DNA from: Erigeron canadensis
Lineage: Eukaryota; Streptophyta; Magnoliopsida; Asterales; Asteraceae
Reading direction: 5' to 3'
Assembly (NCBI RefSeq): GCF_010389155.1
Contig: NC_057769.1
Location: forward strand, 4,340,001 to 4,404,000
DNA length: 64,000 nt
A program made the translations under genes and the position numbers. The notes beneath the pieces were generated by a model that saw only the letters and a list, made by a program, of their open reading frames with translations, made no database searches and was not told where the DNA came from. Below are positions 23,821 through 36,558 of the stretch, one piece after another (positions within the stretch are counted from its first letter, which is position 1; each line of letters starts with the position of its first letter).

Positions 23821-26800
23821 ATGTCTAATAAACAGGTATATTTATGTATTTTTAAATGAAAGTATGTTCATTAATAGTGATTGATATGTATATGTATTAA
23901 ATCTGTTATAATGGTATGATTCTAGATTAATTAAAATATGGTAACATGAGGTTGATTTGTAACTTGGAAAGATGAACTGAATTATAACAGGGTAAGTTTC
24001 AAGTGTTGCTGAACTGCATGGATTACCAGGAGTCCAAATCAGGATTGGTAAAAATTTGCAAACTTTTTTAGTGTTAAACATATTGCATGAATGTATGTCT
24101 AATATTTTGAAGTAAATCTGTTTGAAATTATAGATATTACCAAAGATAATGGTGAGTGTCCTACCAAGTAATTGTCGAATGGTGAAATTGGTAGATAACA
24201 CTAAACGGAAAAAGTATGTTTTAGTTATAAAAAATTGAAGATGGGTCGTTCAAAATTGAAGATCGAGAGTTGAATGTTTTGCTTGATGAATATAAGTATG
24301 GGGATGTTCAGAAGGTTTGTTTTACTTGGAGGAAAAATGTTAGCTTTGATTTTCAAATCTTTCTACATAAAGATTTGGAGTGTTTTAGAAAAATCAAACC
24401 AGGAACCGCTTCTGGTAGGAGTTGTTTAGTTAAAGCTAATGAGGAAATTAATCAAAAAGTGGTAAGTAATTTTGATATCAAATTTTTTTGGAATTTTAAT
24501 TATTATTAATCCAAAAGTCTAAATATATTCTAATATATTTGTTTTGTTTTTTGATAGATTTTAAGTATTTTTGTTCTTTGGGACCTAAATGCAAATGAAA
24601 GTAAAAGTATTGAAGAATTTGCTCGTGTTAGTTGTGGTGATAAGCAATATTGTGTTAATGTGATTTATTATGATTGTGGGGTTGAACCAGATATAAATAA
24701 TGTAACACCTGTCATTTAAAAACCTGGATTTTCAAAAACTTTGCCAAACAACGTTTAAAATGTAGCGGAAAAGATCACTTTAAAAACTGCCCCATCCGTA
24801 ACGGATGGTACCTTTCATAAATGGTGTTACTAATGTGCATCATCAAAATAATAAAAGTAAAATCCAAGTCATGGCACCAACATAAATGTCATCATTATTA
24901 CATGCATCATAAATCGTAATTAAAGTAGCCAAACAATGGCTAAAAGGTGAAGTCTAAGCATTCAATGTCTAATGCTAATCTTCTTTATTACTTATACCCA
25001 TCTCACCGAGCTAATCCTTTCCTAGCTCAAACTTGCTTATCCTTAAGGCACAACATTTTCAAAAGAACAAGTGTTAGCTAATAAATTAGCTAAGTAAGAT
25101 AACATGATTTGAAAACATTTGCCATTTCATAATATATTAACAAAAACGTGTCATAAGAGTTAATATCACATACATAGCATATAACACAATAGGATCATCA
25201 TATACCTAATGTGCCTACTTTTCTTTCATATCTTTCTTTCATTACTTTATATCTTTCCCTAGACATAGGCTAAGTGACTTATGCCACTTACATGGGGATG
25301 TGGGGTTGTGTGTAGGCGGTCATAGACCATACATGGAGTCCTCACACCCGACATGATGGGTAAACCATAAGGTGGTCCATCGGCGTCGTTAAGGAAAGAC
25401 AATGTCTATCCAACTGAATAAATTGTTTATGCCTTTACGCATTGGTGGTTAGTTACTCCACCCGAAATATTCAAACATAACTATGCCACGGGAGGTATCA
25501 TGATTCCCAAACCACGTGACCACGTACGCACTAGCTCCTTGGAACTAGCACGGGTTAAGCTTAACACAAGACTTTACATATGCTCGAGACTTATTAATTA
25601 TATCAGCTTAGGCTAACTTTCACCTAAACTAATCACATAAAATCATCTTTACTTTAGGGCCCTTAAACGTGCACGTGACATGGCAATCCTATTCATATGT
25701 CTAGTGACTAGGTGTTCAAGCCATGCAAACATTCATATAATCATAGCATTAAATCATTTCATATCACATGCATATCATCATACCGTTAAAACATACATAA
25801 CTTACCATTAATCATCAATGGTAATTATACATATCCCATGAGAACCTCCCATATAATCCCATAATCATAAAAACATACAATTATATTTATTTGGGGGTTT
25901 AACTTATAAAAACTATGTTTTGTTGTACCATCAGGTGACGAAAGATGTTCTCTTACCTCGAGTAGGATAAATATGTAATCCAACTCGTTAATCCGTCAAT
26001 GTCCAAATACCTATATAGTGTACATGATATTAAGACGTTATCATAATTTGCGCTAGTTAACATGTCTAGTTTACGCATATTATTTAAATTAAAAAAAAAA
26101 ACGTATTGTTATGCTCCCCTTTTTTAATTCGACCAAATCAAAACTATGTCAAATATCTTAACTATTAAAATATATAATTTGTTTACTGCCATAGTGAAAA
26201 GCTAGAAGAATTTCAACATATATTAATAGGAATTTTATATATAATTTTCTTATTACAACAAACAAAATAATTTGTTTGTTTCCATGGTTTGGTCGACATC
26301 ACCAAAGGAGGAAAGAAGCTTTTGTTTTTATTTTTTTAGTTTACTTGACACTAAGTACATATAGATTTTGACCAAAATAGTTGCAACTTGCAAACAATGA
26401 ACTTTCTATTGCAAAAATACTTTCCTACCTTTTTCTCTGTCATGTTGGACGGCTAGTCCCAATAAATAACAAACATCCTTTTATTTTAATTGTTTATATC
26501 TATTGTGTCTAGGATATACATAAAGAACCCAAATCTCTTAAATTTAGTTCGATCCCACCATGAAAACTATTAGTAATAACTTTTGTCTCTCAACAGTCTA
26601 TCACCACAAATTTTAAAGAACACAAGACTTATAATATAATATTATATTACGAATTTAAGAGTTACAAAAGACGACGAATCTCTTACCTCTGTAGCTGCTA
26701 AAAAAAATCAATCACCTTTATTTATTATTAATATGTATATATATATGTTTTCGGCTGAATGGGAGATAACAACTATGTTTTGGGTTTTTTTCTTCTTTTC

Positions 26801-27390
26801 GAGTTTCGACTACAACACGACGAATGAAATTTTAGGCCTAGGATCAATATATATAATAAGGATAGGTTTACTAACTTTCACACAGCCCCTCCAACTTAGA
26901 TAATAATATAACAACTTGAAATATTATCATCCAATCGACTTCTTAATTCTATAAATTAACACCAATAAAATAAACATACCATATTAACACACATAAGCAT
27001 TTAATCATATTATCCAATCGTAAACTTGACGGAAACTAACGTTAACTAACGGTCTAGTCAAATAGTCAAACTTGAAAAGTTTGGGATGTTACAAATAAAG
27101 TAGCAGTTGGTTTTGAAGGTCCCGGATGGCAAAAACTTTGTAGCGAAAATGATGTGTTAACGGGGTGTATGTTAAAGTTTACAAATCTGGAGAACATGTA
27201 TGCAGTTGATATTTTCAATGTTTCAGATGATGGTGTCGGATTTGTTTCATGTAATTTACTTGTTTGTTTTCTATAAACTAATATCATAATATATAATTTT
27301 GTTTACAACATTTTTTAATTACATGTTCTAGGTGATCAAAATTTCATTTCCAATTATATGGAGGCTGGTACTTCATCTTTGTCAAAGTGA
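23821..27390 (+). pseudogene. B3-like gene C, frameshifted and interrupted by a solo LTR
   Basis: Exons 23821-23835, 23991-24047, 24134-24461, then 24558-24700 continued at 27099-27250, and 27332-27390. Exon 1 encodes MSNKQ; exon 2 (GKFQVLLNCMDYQ) matches the second exons of B and D; exon 3 starts ILPKIMVSVLPSNC. Two lesions are clear. Near 24236 an extra base breaks YVLVIKN from EDGSFKIEDRELNV; exon 3 is 328 nt against 330. A 2,393-bp solo LTR then splits exon 4. Removing the LTR and one target repeat gives 295 nt, exactly the length of the corresponding exon in B. The gene ends at TGA 27388-27390 without the third domain found in A, B and D. It is a pseudogene, or at most a truncated product. 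Confidence 0.75.
24701..27093 (+). mobile_element. Solo LTR of a chromovirus (Tekay-like) Ty3/gypsy element
   Basis: Ends are TGTAACACCTGTCATTT and GTTTGGGATGTTACA, with a perfect 5-bp target duplication AATAA (24696-24700 and 27094-27098). TG...CA ends with 5-bp duplication and 2.4 kb of non-coding sequence mean a solo LTR made by LTR-LTR recombination. The TGTAACACC start and TGTTACA end are characteristic of Tekay/Del-type plant chromoviruses; that lineage call is from memory of termini only. It sits in an exon of B3-like gene C. Confidence 0.85.
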
Positions 27391-27842
27391 AAAAAGATTG
27401 AGGAGGGAGTTTGAAGACTAATCTATGTGTTTATATTTCTAAAAAACATAAATATGTTTAATATGTTAATTGTCTAATTATGTGTGCTACTTTAAATACT
27501 ATTATGTTTATTAGTGATGTTGTTACTTATTGTGGTTTTATATGATGGTTAATAATGTGGTTGAATTTATATGTATTTGTTTAATGTATTAATGAGTTAT
27601 GTATTAAATAGTGGTGTTAATGTGTTTTATATGTATTTGATTCCTAATTCTTTATTTAATTTATTTTATGTAACCTATGTTATAAATTACAAAAATAATT
27701 TAGAAAAGAATTATTGTTTAGCAACTTATAATTGTATAGGGGGTAAATTGTAATTTAAGGATAGTTTGGTGAGGTTGGTGAGGTTATCAATAATTGGTAG
27801 GTGTTCATCCATTTTAGCATCAAAAAGAAACTGGAAAAAAGA

Positions 27843-29813
27843 ATGGGGAAAAGAAAGCTCGGCCATCACTTTGTTGCCCGACAGGTGTATTTCGATTTAC
27901 TTCATTTCTTTAACTATTATTTGAGTGTATTCAAAATGGTTTATAGTTTATCAATGTATTATATTTTTGTTAAGTAAAAAACTATTCTGATTAGGGTTTA
28001 TAGTTTTAGTGAATATGTGAATAATTAGTGAAGATTAGGGTATTCAAAGAAAACAGTCAATGCAATAAAAAAATTTAGCGTGTAGATAAATATATGTATA
28101 TTCTTCAACATTTAGGGTTATTGGGACCCTCTGAGTTATATGCGTTAACAGATATTGAGACAGGTTGGGGACCATTTAGATTTTTTATTTTTTATTTTAT
28201 CAATATATGGACTTTTGGTGTTGAATAACTAAAAATAATATATATTTTGGATTACAAAAAGTTAGATTTTGCTTTATCAATTGTTTATAATTCTTAATAA
28301 CAGAAATTCCAAATTCTTGTTGATGTCCCAAAAGATGGAAGTTTTGAAGAGTATCTGGTGAGTTTGATTATTATTGAATATATATACTTATTGTTTTGAA
28401 TATGGTAATATGAATATGAATATTAACAAATATCTGATTAGGTACTGCCAAGGATTTTTAGGAACCATATAACAGATCCATGTGAACGGATGACTTTGAT
28501 AAACTCAAGTCAACGTAAGTTTGTTGTTTTCGTTTATGATATGGGTGAGGGTATTACAAAGATTGGATATTGGAGTTGGCCACAGTTTCTTAAGATGAGT
28601 TTCCATCGAGATTTAGGATTTAGTAAGTTGTATTTCCAAAAGGTTGGTAGGAATGAGTTTGAAGTAGTATGTTTCAATTCATTTGGGATGGAGATGAAGA
28701 GGGATTTTGTAGGTAAGTGGGTGATGAAGAGATGTTTGGTTAAGGCTTCAAATAATACAATTTACCAAGAGGTTAGTCATGTATTTCTTAATTCTTTTAA
28801 GAAACAACTATGTTTATGGTTTATACATTAGTATTAAACATGGTCTATGTTTGCTAAGATGTGTTTTTGTTTGTCTTTACAACAGAATCTTCCTGCTAGG
28901 ATACTTAAAGACTTGAATGTGAAAACTGATGTTAAACCGAAGTTGGAAGCGGAACTGTTTGGTCCATTGCAGGATTCGACAGTGAAGCCTATTTATAAGT
29001 ACCATGAAGATAATTCAGAATACAATAAATGGCAGGCCGTGGGATTTAAGGGGAAAAAATGGACTAATTTTATAATGGTTAATGGTGTTGATAAGGGTTT
29101 TACAATGCTATTCACATCTTTTGGACAACAGAAGTACGGGGCGGATGTGTTTAATAAAAAAAATGTTGGAGTTGGTTTGATAGCGGATGCATGTAAGTCA
29201 ATTATTTCATTCTTAAATTGTTGAAAGTTAAAAAAAAAATTAGTTGTAATACTAAATATGTAATATGGTTTGTTGATTATTTAGGTTTTGAGGATGAGGT
29301 TGTGACGAAGTATAAGAAATTTTGGAAAGAAGGATTGATGGATGACAAGAAATTTGATTGTAAGATTTTGCATCAATGCCGTTTAACTATGCATCACAAT
29401 CACAAAAGTTCAAGCAACCTTTTTTCTTGCATAGGTTTGGTGAATCTTGTTTGACACACAAAGAAGTGGTATGTAAATGACTTTAGATAAACTCTAAACA
29501 CAAAGTTTGATTATATTAATGGATAAAGCATATTTTTTTTTGGTGGCAGACAATTCCAGCAAAGTTTGTTCGTGAACATAAGATTTACGAATTTGATGGA
29601 GTTACTTTGGCTTATGGTTACATGAAGTTCAATCCAAAGCTGGTTAAAAAGGAGGATAGTCGAAGACCAGGTGATTTATCTCACATTAAGCTAAAGTATG
29701 ATTGGGGGTTGTTTATGGAATGTACTGGTTTTATGGTCAGGGATTCAATCAAGTTTGGTATCAACAAAGAGAAATCTGTGGTGGGGGGAAATGTTTATCT
29801 TCGTATATGTTAA
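27843..29813 (+). pseudogene. B3-like gene D, three-domain REM-type protein, frameshifted in exon 5
   Basis: Exons 27843-27884 (MGKRKLGHHFVARQ), 28304-28357, 28442-28771, 28886-29192, 29285-29468, 29550-29813. Exon 3 is 330 nt and exon 6 is 264 nt, exactly as in gene B. Domain 1 starts VLPRIFRNHITDPC; domain 2 has GFKGKKWTNFIMVNGVDKGF; domain 3 starts TIPAKFVREHKI and ends NVYLRIC. Exon 5 is 184 nt, one base short (or two in excess) of keeping frame. The frame breaks near 29385-29400: the first part reaches TMHHNHKSSS and stops at TGA 29452, while the expected continuation (KFKQPFFLHRFGESC) is in another frame. Everything after that is otherwise sound. If the break is real, the protein lacks domain 3. 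Confidence 0.65.
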
Positions 29814-29910
29814 GTATCTGATGAAATGTAATATGATATGGTATGTTCTTTGGTTACTATTTCTTTTATTTCCAACAATATATGTAGGTTTTGTTGACTA
29901 AGGATGTGAC

Positions 29911-29945
29911 GATGTTGCTAGTTAGGATCTTTTTATAGCAACATC
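29911..29945. terminator. 10-bp perfect inverted repeat downstream of gene D
   Basis: GATGTTGCTA and TAGCAACATC are separated by 15 bases. It lies about 100 bp past the gene D stop and could form a hairpin in its 3' UTR. The class 'terminator' is only a convenience; no function is established. Confidence 0.3.
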
Positions 29946-30155
29946 TAATCTTGTAATTCGGATAATGGTAGTTAATGCATGTATGTCTTTTGAATGAATT
30001 CTAAATCAACTAAAGTATTGTAGTAATGTAATCAAAATGGAGAAATTGAGTACTTTTAGTAATCATGTCTTCTTCAGTAAATATAAAAAATCTTCAACTC
30101 TATTTAGAAAGACATGATCAAAAGATTGCACTTAATTTAGAAAGACATTAGTATT

Positions 30156-33100
30156 TCATAAACATTGAAGCACTTCCTTGTAAACCACATTTGTAGTAGT
30201 GTTACTAATCATGCCATCTTCATCTAATATTAAAATCTTCAAGCCTCTTTTGCTTTTGACCCTTGAAACGGCCACATAAAGCTGACCATGGCTGAAAACT
30301 GGCTTCCGTAAGTACAAACCGACACGATCAAGAGATTGTCCTTGACTCTTGTTTATAGTCATTGCAAAACATACGGCTACAGGGAATTGTTTTCTGCAAA
30401 TTTTGACTGGAATACGTCGGTCAAATGGAGACATCTTTAATCTTGAAATTAAAGTATGATGGCCGACGTTTGTTCCAGTTATTATTTTTGCTTCAATGAC
30501 ATGTTTACCAAGTTTCACAACTTGTAAACGGGTGCCATTGCACAACCATTTGGTTGATCAAGATTTCTAAGCAACATAACAGGAACACCAATCTTTAACA
30601 CAAGTTTATGGTTAGGCAAACCAGACAATCTCATGTTGTTCAAAATTTCAGTAGAGAACAAAGCTTCATCAACATCTGTTATTTGTTCAGATTCACATAA
30701 GCTGTATGAGCTTAGATATTCTTGCACCTCTCCGGGCATCATTTCTAAAAACTTTTCATTGATTTGATTGACAAAATCATGGGTTGGTGCAAGAATTTCC
30801 CTTTCCTGGAAATAAAGAGGTTGATCCAAACAGTTGTATATATCGGGATATGTGAAGTCAATTAAAGATTTAAGTGGATTCACCGAGTCACTTATGAGCA
30901 ATTCTTGAGGTATTTCAATATCAACTTCACCATCATTTGCATCACCAAGTACTCCATCACCAGGCTTTAAAATCCAATCAGCAAATTCAGAAATCTCTTC
31001 CACATGTGTTGGGTCGCAGCCAACCCTCAATCTCATATTGACGGTTAATTTTAGGACTTTACAATGGTGCCAAAGATAAGATGAATTCAAAGAAGCATTA
31101 ACAATATTACTTCTTGAACCATTAGGAATGACATGTAAGATTTGACGAAAATCACCTCCAAATATAACAACTTTGCCCCCGAAAACTTTCTCTTCACTAT
31201 TTGGTTGAGAAGAGCGTAAAATATCTCGCATTGTTCTATCAAGAGCTTCAAAACAATGTTTGTGTATCATTGGTGCTTCATCCCAAATGATCAATTTGGT
31301 TTTTTGTATTAAAGCAGCCAAATCACTGCTGGGCTCAATAGAACAAACTGAATTCTCATTAATATTGATGGGAATTATAAACCTTGAATGAGCCGTTCTT
31401 CCACCGCTTAGTAAAAGAGAAGCAATTCCGCTAGATGCAACATTGAGCACAATTTCACCTTCACATCGTATTGCAGTTGTAAGTGTCTTCCAAAGAAATG
31501 TCTTGCCGGTACCACCATATCCATAAACAAAATAAATACTGCCATCATTGTTGCTTATAGCTTTCATAACTGTTTTATAAATGGCTTGTTGTTCATGGGT
31601 TAAGGTTGACAACATTTGGATATGCTCTTCCCTGAGAGCCGACTTATCATACAACAACTCATTTCTTATTAAACGATTGTTGATTGATGACAAGTAGTGG
31701 TTTTCGGGGAAAGACATTTCAGGAAAGTTTTTAAGGGTACTTCCATTTGTAAGCATAAGTTGTTCGATCTCCGACAAACAAAGCATTTTAAGCTCTTCAT
31801 CAGCAAGCATTAAACCTACAAAATTATTTTTAAATATAAAACTAATTTTAGTTAGACAAAAAACATTATATTTTGATATTAAAGGAAATTACATTTAGAA
31901 ATTATTTTGAATCAAAGTACCGGGACAGTTAACAATCTTCCTTTGTCTAAATAAGATATCTTCAGCTAAGAGGTACCATGTTTTGGCCCAAAGATCATCG
32001 GGACGTGTTACAGAGTTTGAAAGGAGTAACATGACAAAAATTTCTTAACCAAGAGGCTGTAGCCCATGAACTTGCTTCTTTAATTGCATCAATATATTCC
32101 TTATCATCATCTAACAGTCCCAATTCTTCACATGCCTCTTTGTAGGTTTTACATTGTTTTCCATTAACAAATTTCAGATGCTTAAAGCTCCTTGGTCCCC
32201 TAACATGATTGAGTAGTATTCTCAAGTAGTATACAGGACCAAGAGATGGTGGGACGTAACCTATCCTTCCAATAGAACCATTCGGATTTCTTCTTCTTTT
32301 CCAATATCTATCCTTCCGATTATAACTATAATGCCTTGGGAATTCTGCATATTTCAATGTCCGAGCAAAAGAATCAACATTATTGATTGCCATCCATTGT
32401 GTAAACATTGATTGTTTAACAGTTGGATTGGAAACCACATCACATAAATTAGACTCATCGTCGTATACGATGCTCTGCTCATCTTCATCATGAAACGGTA
32501 AAACTTCAACAGGTGGATATCGATAATGTATATCAAATTTGAAAATTCTCCATGCAGCCTCACAAGCAGAAACATACCTACAAAATATACTCTTTTTTTA
32601 ATCAAAAAGATTCTTAGAAAAAAAAATGTATATAAATAAAACGAATTGGAAAAATAATTATACTCATATTTAAAAACAATTATTAAAGATACCTGCAATC
32701 AAGGTAGTTTTTAACCTCATCTTCAGTTTTTTTGGGTTGTGTACCATCTGGATTAGTATTTGCTTGATAAACAGAAGCAGTGACACGATCAGGTCCCTTG
32801 TTAATTTATTTAAACAAATACTTGATGGACCCGGTTTGGTTGCACCATTCAACATTCATATGACATTGATACATTCGAAGAAAAGTTGCATTATAAGGGA
32901 CGACATATCGGTTGTCAAGTGGTATTCCATCTTTTTCTATTGTGCGACCTTTGTTACGTCTTCTATAAACTGGATATCCTGAAGAATCTACGGAGCTTTC
33001 TTCATGGAAATCTTTTGGAAAATTTTTGGAGCACTTTCGTTGAACCATACATGGACAACTTGGATTATCAGCACCACAAGGACCATGCATCATGAATTGT

Positions 33101-35926
33101 TTAACCAATTCATATAATTCAGGATCTTCTTCCTTGTCTGGTATTTCTGCACTAATTACATGGTCAATATCTGTGACAGTGGGAAACTTATGTCCAGCTT
33201 TAAGGAACAAACAAAGATGAGCATGAGGAAGTCCACGTTTCTGAAACTCTACTGTATAGATCACTAAAACAAAAAAACACCACTATTAAAACAAACTTCA
33301 ATAGGAGTATGAAGAACTATATGGAAAAACACCAGTATTAAAACCAACTTCAATAACTATATGGAGTATGAAGAAATAACCTGCTTCAATAGGACCAAAA
33401 AACTCATTGGTCTTCAAATCTTGTATAAGATGATCCAATTTAATTTTAAAGATTCTAGAGAGAATATCAGGCCTGTCTTCAGGCTTGAGGTCTATATCAA
33501 CCAAGCATCTACATATCTCAGGCCAATTGGGATTGCAAGTTACTGTTATAAAAAGATCCGGGTAACCCACCATTTTGCAAATTGCCATAGCATCTAAATA
33601 CTTTTGCATCACGTATCTTGCTCCACCAGTAAAAGAAGATGGCAAAAAATATGCGTTTACCAGACGAGGAACCCTCATCATTGCCATTTTCAATAGTAGC
33701 GGTTAAATTTTTAAAAGTTTCAGTACGGAGTTTCTTTTGTTGTGTTTTTATGTAAGACAAACGTTCAGACTCAATCATTGTGTACGCATCTACCATAAAC
33801 TGGTGTAACAGTTTCTTGGCAAACAACAACAATGACCCAGATTTCGGTCTGATTTGGAGCATATAGGCAAAAAATTCTCTCATGCTTGTTTTAGATCGAA
33901 CAATGTTTGAGTCAAGTGGAATGCCTCTATGTTTGATATCAATCCTATAACCATCTTCTCCATAAGGGAACAAAATAGGATATTGCAAGGCTAGGTAAGA
34001 GGGATGGAGCTCACTTATTCGTTGAAGACCACCAGCTTTAGTATGAAGAACAATGTCTCGATTATCAATCATGTCATCAATATCACCAATTATTAAACCA
34101 ACAACCTCTGATGTAGTTGGCAAATTGTATTGTCTTGCATCTTGTTTTCTTGTACCGATGAGTTTTAGACCTACAGTTTCCCAATCATTATCTTTGACAC
34201 AATCTCTAACCATTCTAAATGATTTGACAAGTGGATTGTTTAAATCCAACATATGTCAATTGTATGATGATCAAGTGGTTGTTTTTTTCTGTCTCTGCCA
34301 TCACTGTAATAAATAAAATAGAAATGCTTTTTAGAATGTAAAAATAATAGGATAATTAAGAAATGAGAATCTGGTTTAAAAGCAATATATACGTATTTAT
34401 GTTGATTGAAAAGTAAACAATATTGAACAATACCTTACAGCTTTTTCTCTATTTGCAGCTTCATTTTCTGAATCATATATATAGAGTTGGGAAAACTTGG
34501 GTTGTTCACCAGGACCAGGACCAGGCATAAGACTTCCCATACGATGAAAGTTTTGACCTTGAAGTCAAAACACAAATGGTCCTTTACCTTTCATGACAGT
34601 CTTATCAATTTTACCTCCCATGGAAGTGAAAGAGAACATCATATTATATGCTCTGATGTTAGACATGAAATTATTTGACTTTGGATTTTTTTCTTTAAAG
34701 AGTTTTTTGAGAACAGCTGGAGGTTCGGGTGGTGGAGGCAGTTGCACATCACCAGAGGAGCAACAAAATCCAAAAGCAGTTTTCTTAAGATCATGATTTC
34801 CTCGTAGCATTTCAGCTTCCCATAGCATAGCATTACATTTGGAACACTTATATATGGCATCCCCATGGTCAATGTATGCTATGTCATTTACAAAAAAGAA
34901 AATTAAAGGTGATATAAAATGTAACGATGGTCAACGTAAGAAATACTCCGTAGATAAAGAGTGAAGATACCTCTGGATATTCCATGACGCATTGAATAAG
35001 AATCTGATGATAGGTCATCACTAATATCCAAATCTATTCGAGGTATGTTAGATGTATTGAATCTCCTAACTTTTGGGGTAGGATTTATAACCTCGGTACA
35101 ACAATCAAATTCTGGGGAGGACATTATAGTAAACGGGTTCATCTTTTCGGTTGAATTATGTAATATCTGTTTTCCTTTTAATTTTCACCATTCATATTTT
35201 TATTTCCTGAGAATTACAATAACTTATATTTATATTAATGTGTATATTTCAGATTAATATAATAAAAAGAAGGGAAAGAAAGCTTACCAATGTTTTCTTT
35301 TGAAATATGTAATTTCTGATTTCCTTTTGGAGTTTGAGCTTTCATATTCTTTTTTCCTGACACATACAGTAACTGTTATTTATATACATGTCTATTTTTC
35401 CGATTAGTATATAATAGAAAGAATAGAAAGAAAGCGTACCAATGTTTTTTGAAGAAGATTTTTGATAAACGTTGCAAGGATTTCAAATATTATAATGAGG
35501 TTTTCCAGAGTTTTTAGAGTTTAAAGTAGCAAATGTAGTTGAATTGGTTGAAGTAGTTCCAATATAAGAGTTGTTGAAGACATGTGATGTTGTAACTGAT
35601 GGGTTATTTCTATTTGATGGAGTTACACATGTTGGAGTTGAAGATATAGTAACAGGTGGAGAATAAGGTATACTAACAAATGCATAATTGGAGGGTTTAG
35701 TAGTTTTAGACAATTTGTTTTTGGTTTCAACTGGTTTTGACATACAATTGGTAATATTTGACAATACACGATTGGGAAAAGCAAATGTTAAAGTTGATAG
35801 GTTAACCTGGGAAGATGTTTTACGACTTTGCAATATAGCTCTTATTCTTTTCCTCATTTCTTTTGGATCTTGTGTTGCATTCTCATTGTTTTCGATATAG
35901 GATTCAGTGTATTTGTGTTTACGCAT
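30156..35926 (-). pseudogene. Helitron Rep/helicase (RepHel), multiply disrupted
   Basis: Recognisable exons include 35438-35926 (start MRKHKYTESY), 34434-34878, 33381-34303, 32693-33263, 31921-32577 and 30156-31815. Order of domains: a Cys-containing N-terminus (YKCSKCNAMLWE), the block FTSMGGKIDK, the Helitron-like domain with GYPDLFITVTCNPNWPEI, the HUH motif LPHAHLCLF, the tyrosine motif IKYLFK, and a PIF1/RecD-like helicase with Walker A GYGGTGKT and Walker B IIWDEAP, ending in INKSQGQSLDRVGLYL. Lesions: TGA at 34565-34567 where Arg is expected; frameshift near 34255; extra base in a T run near 33645; TAA at 32806-32808 replacing the second Tyr of the YxxKY motif; frameshifts near 32043 and 30545; probable TGA at 35483-35485. 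In intact form it is the only transposase of the element. As it stands it cannot make the full protein. Confidence 0.85.
35150..35440 (-). repeat. Tandem duplication of an N-terminal RepHel exon plus intron
   Basis: Two imperfect units of about 130-150 bp (about 35155-35290 and 35295-35440) each hold a minus-strand segment ending in the plus-strand word CTTACCAATGTTTT or CGTACCAATGTTTT (splice donor) and starting after a CTGAGAATTAC or CTGACACATAC acceptor. The translated units (KKNMKAQTPKGNQK and NKNMNGEN*KEN) are related. It is an exon duplication, one copy with an in-frame stop. Confidence 0.55.
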
Positions 35927-36558
35927 TGTTACAACCTTTGTTGAATAAAACTATGATAATAGAAAAAGTGATGGAATGATATTTGAAATATGTGGTTATA
36001 TTTAGAACTGAATTTTAAGAGGGAATTCACAATGTTTTGAAAGACATTTGAAATTTTGAGTTTGGATTCAAAAATTTTCAACAGCAACAGTAGTAGATAA
36101 AATTTGAAATAATTTGACATCCAAAGTTTGTTTTTGACTGATGTACTTTACTTATTTTCAGTTAATTGTGAGCACTTTTGATTTTTATATATTAAGAATT
36201 CATATTCATATAATAAGTGAAAAGAATTTCGTTTCAGTGTTTGTTAATGACACTTTGTAGATTAAATTGGTTTAATGTGTGTTTATATAATATGTGATGC
36301 ATATATATATATTTCAAAACAGATTCATAAGATCAAAGTGAAAGGCAAATAAATCAAGCCAGGGACAACACAAGATAAACATGACATTGAATGAAAGTGG
36401 AAACCATTCAACAAAAGGAAGTAGCATACAGGTTCATAAGTTCAAGGTTCATGGCAATAACATCCATCAATGAACTCCAAAAGATAAACAGAGTAATAGA
36501 CAGACAAGCAATGTTCAAAAGAAATCTGCAAACATAACAGTACAGTTTCAAGCATTGT

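Noticed and set aside
29814..30155. Helitron 3' end of the large RepHel element
   Set aside because: The inverted repeat at 29911-29945 has a 15-nt loop and the CTAG nearby lies inside the stem, not 8-12 nt after it, so it does not fit a Helitron end.
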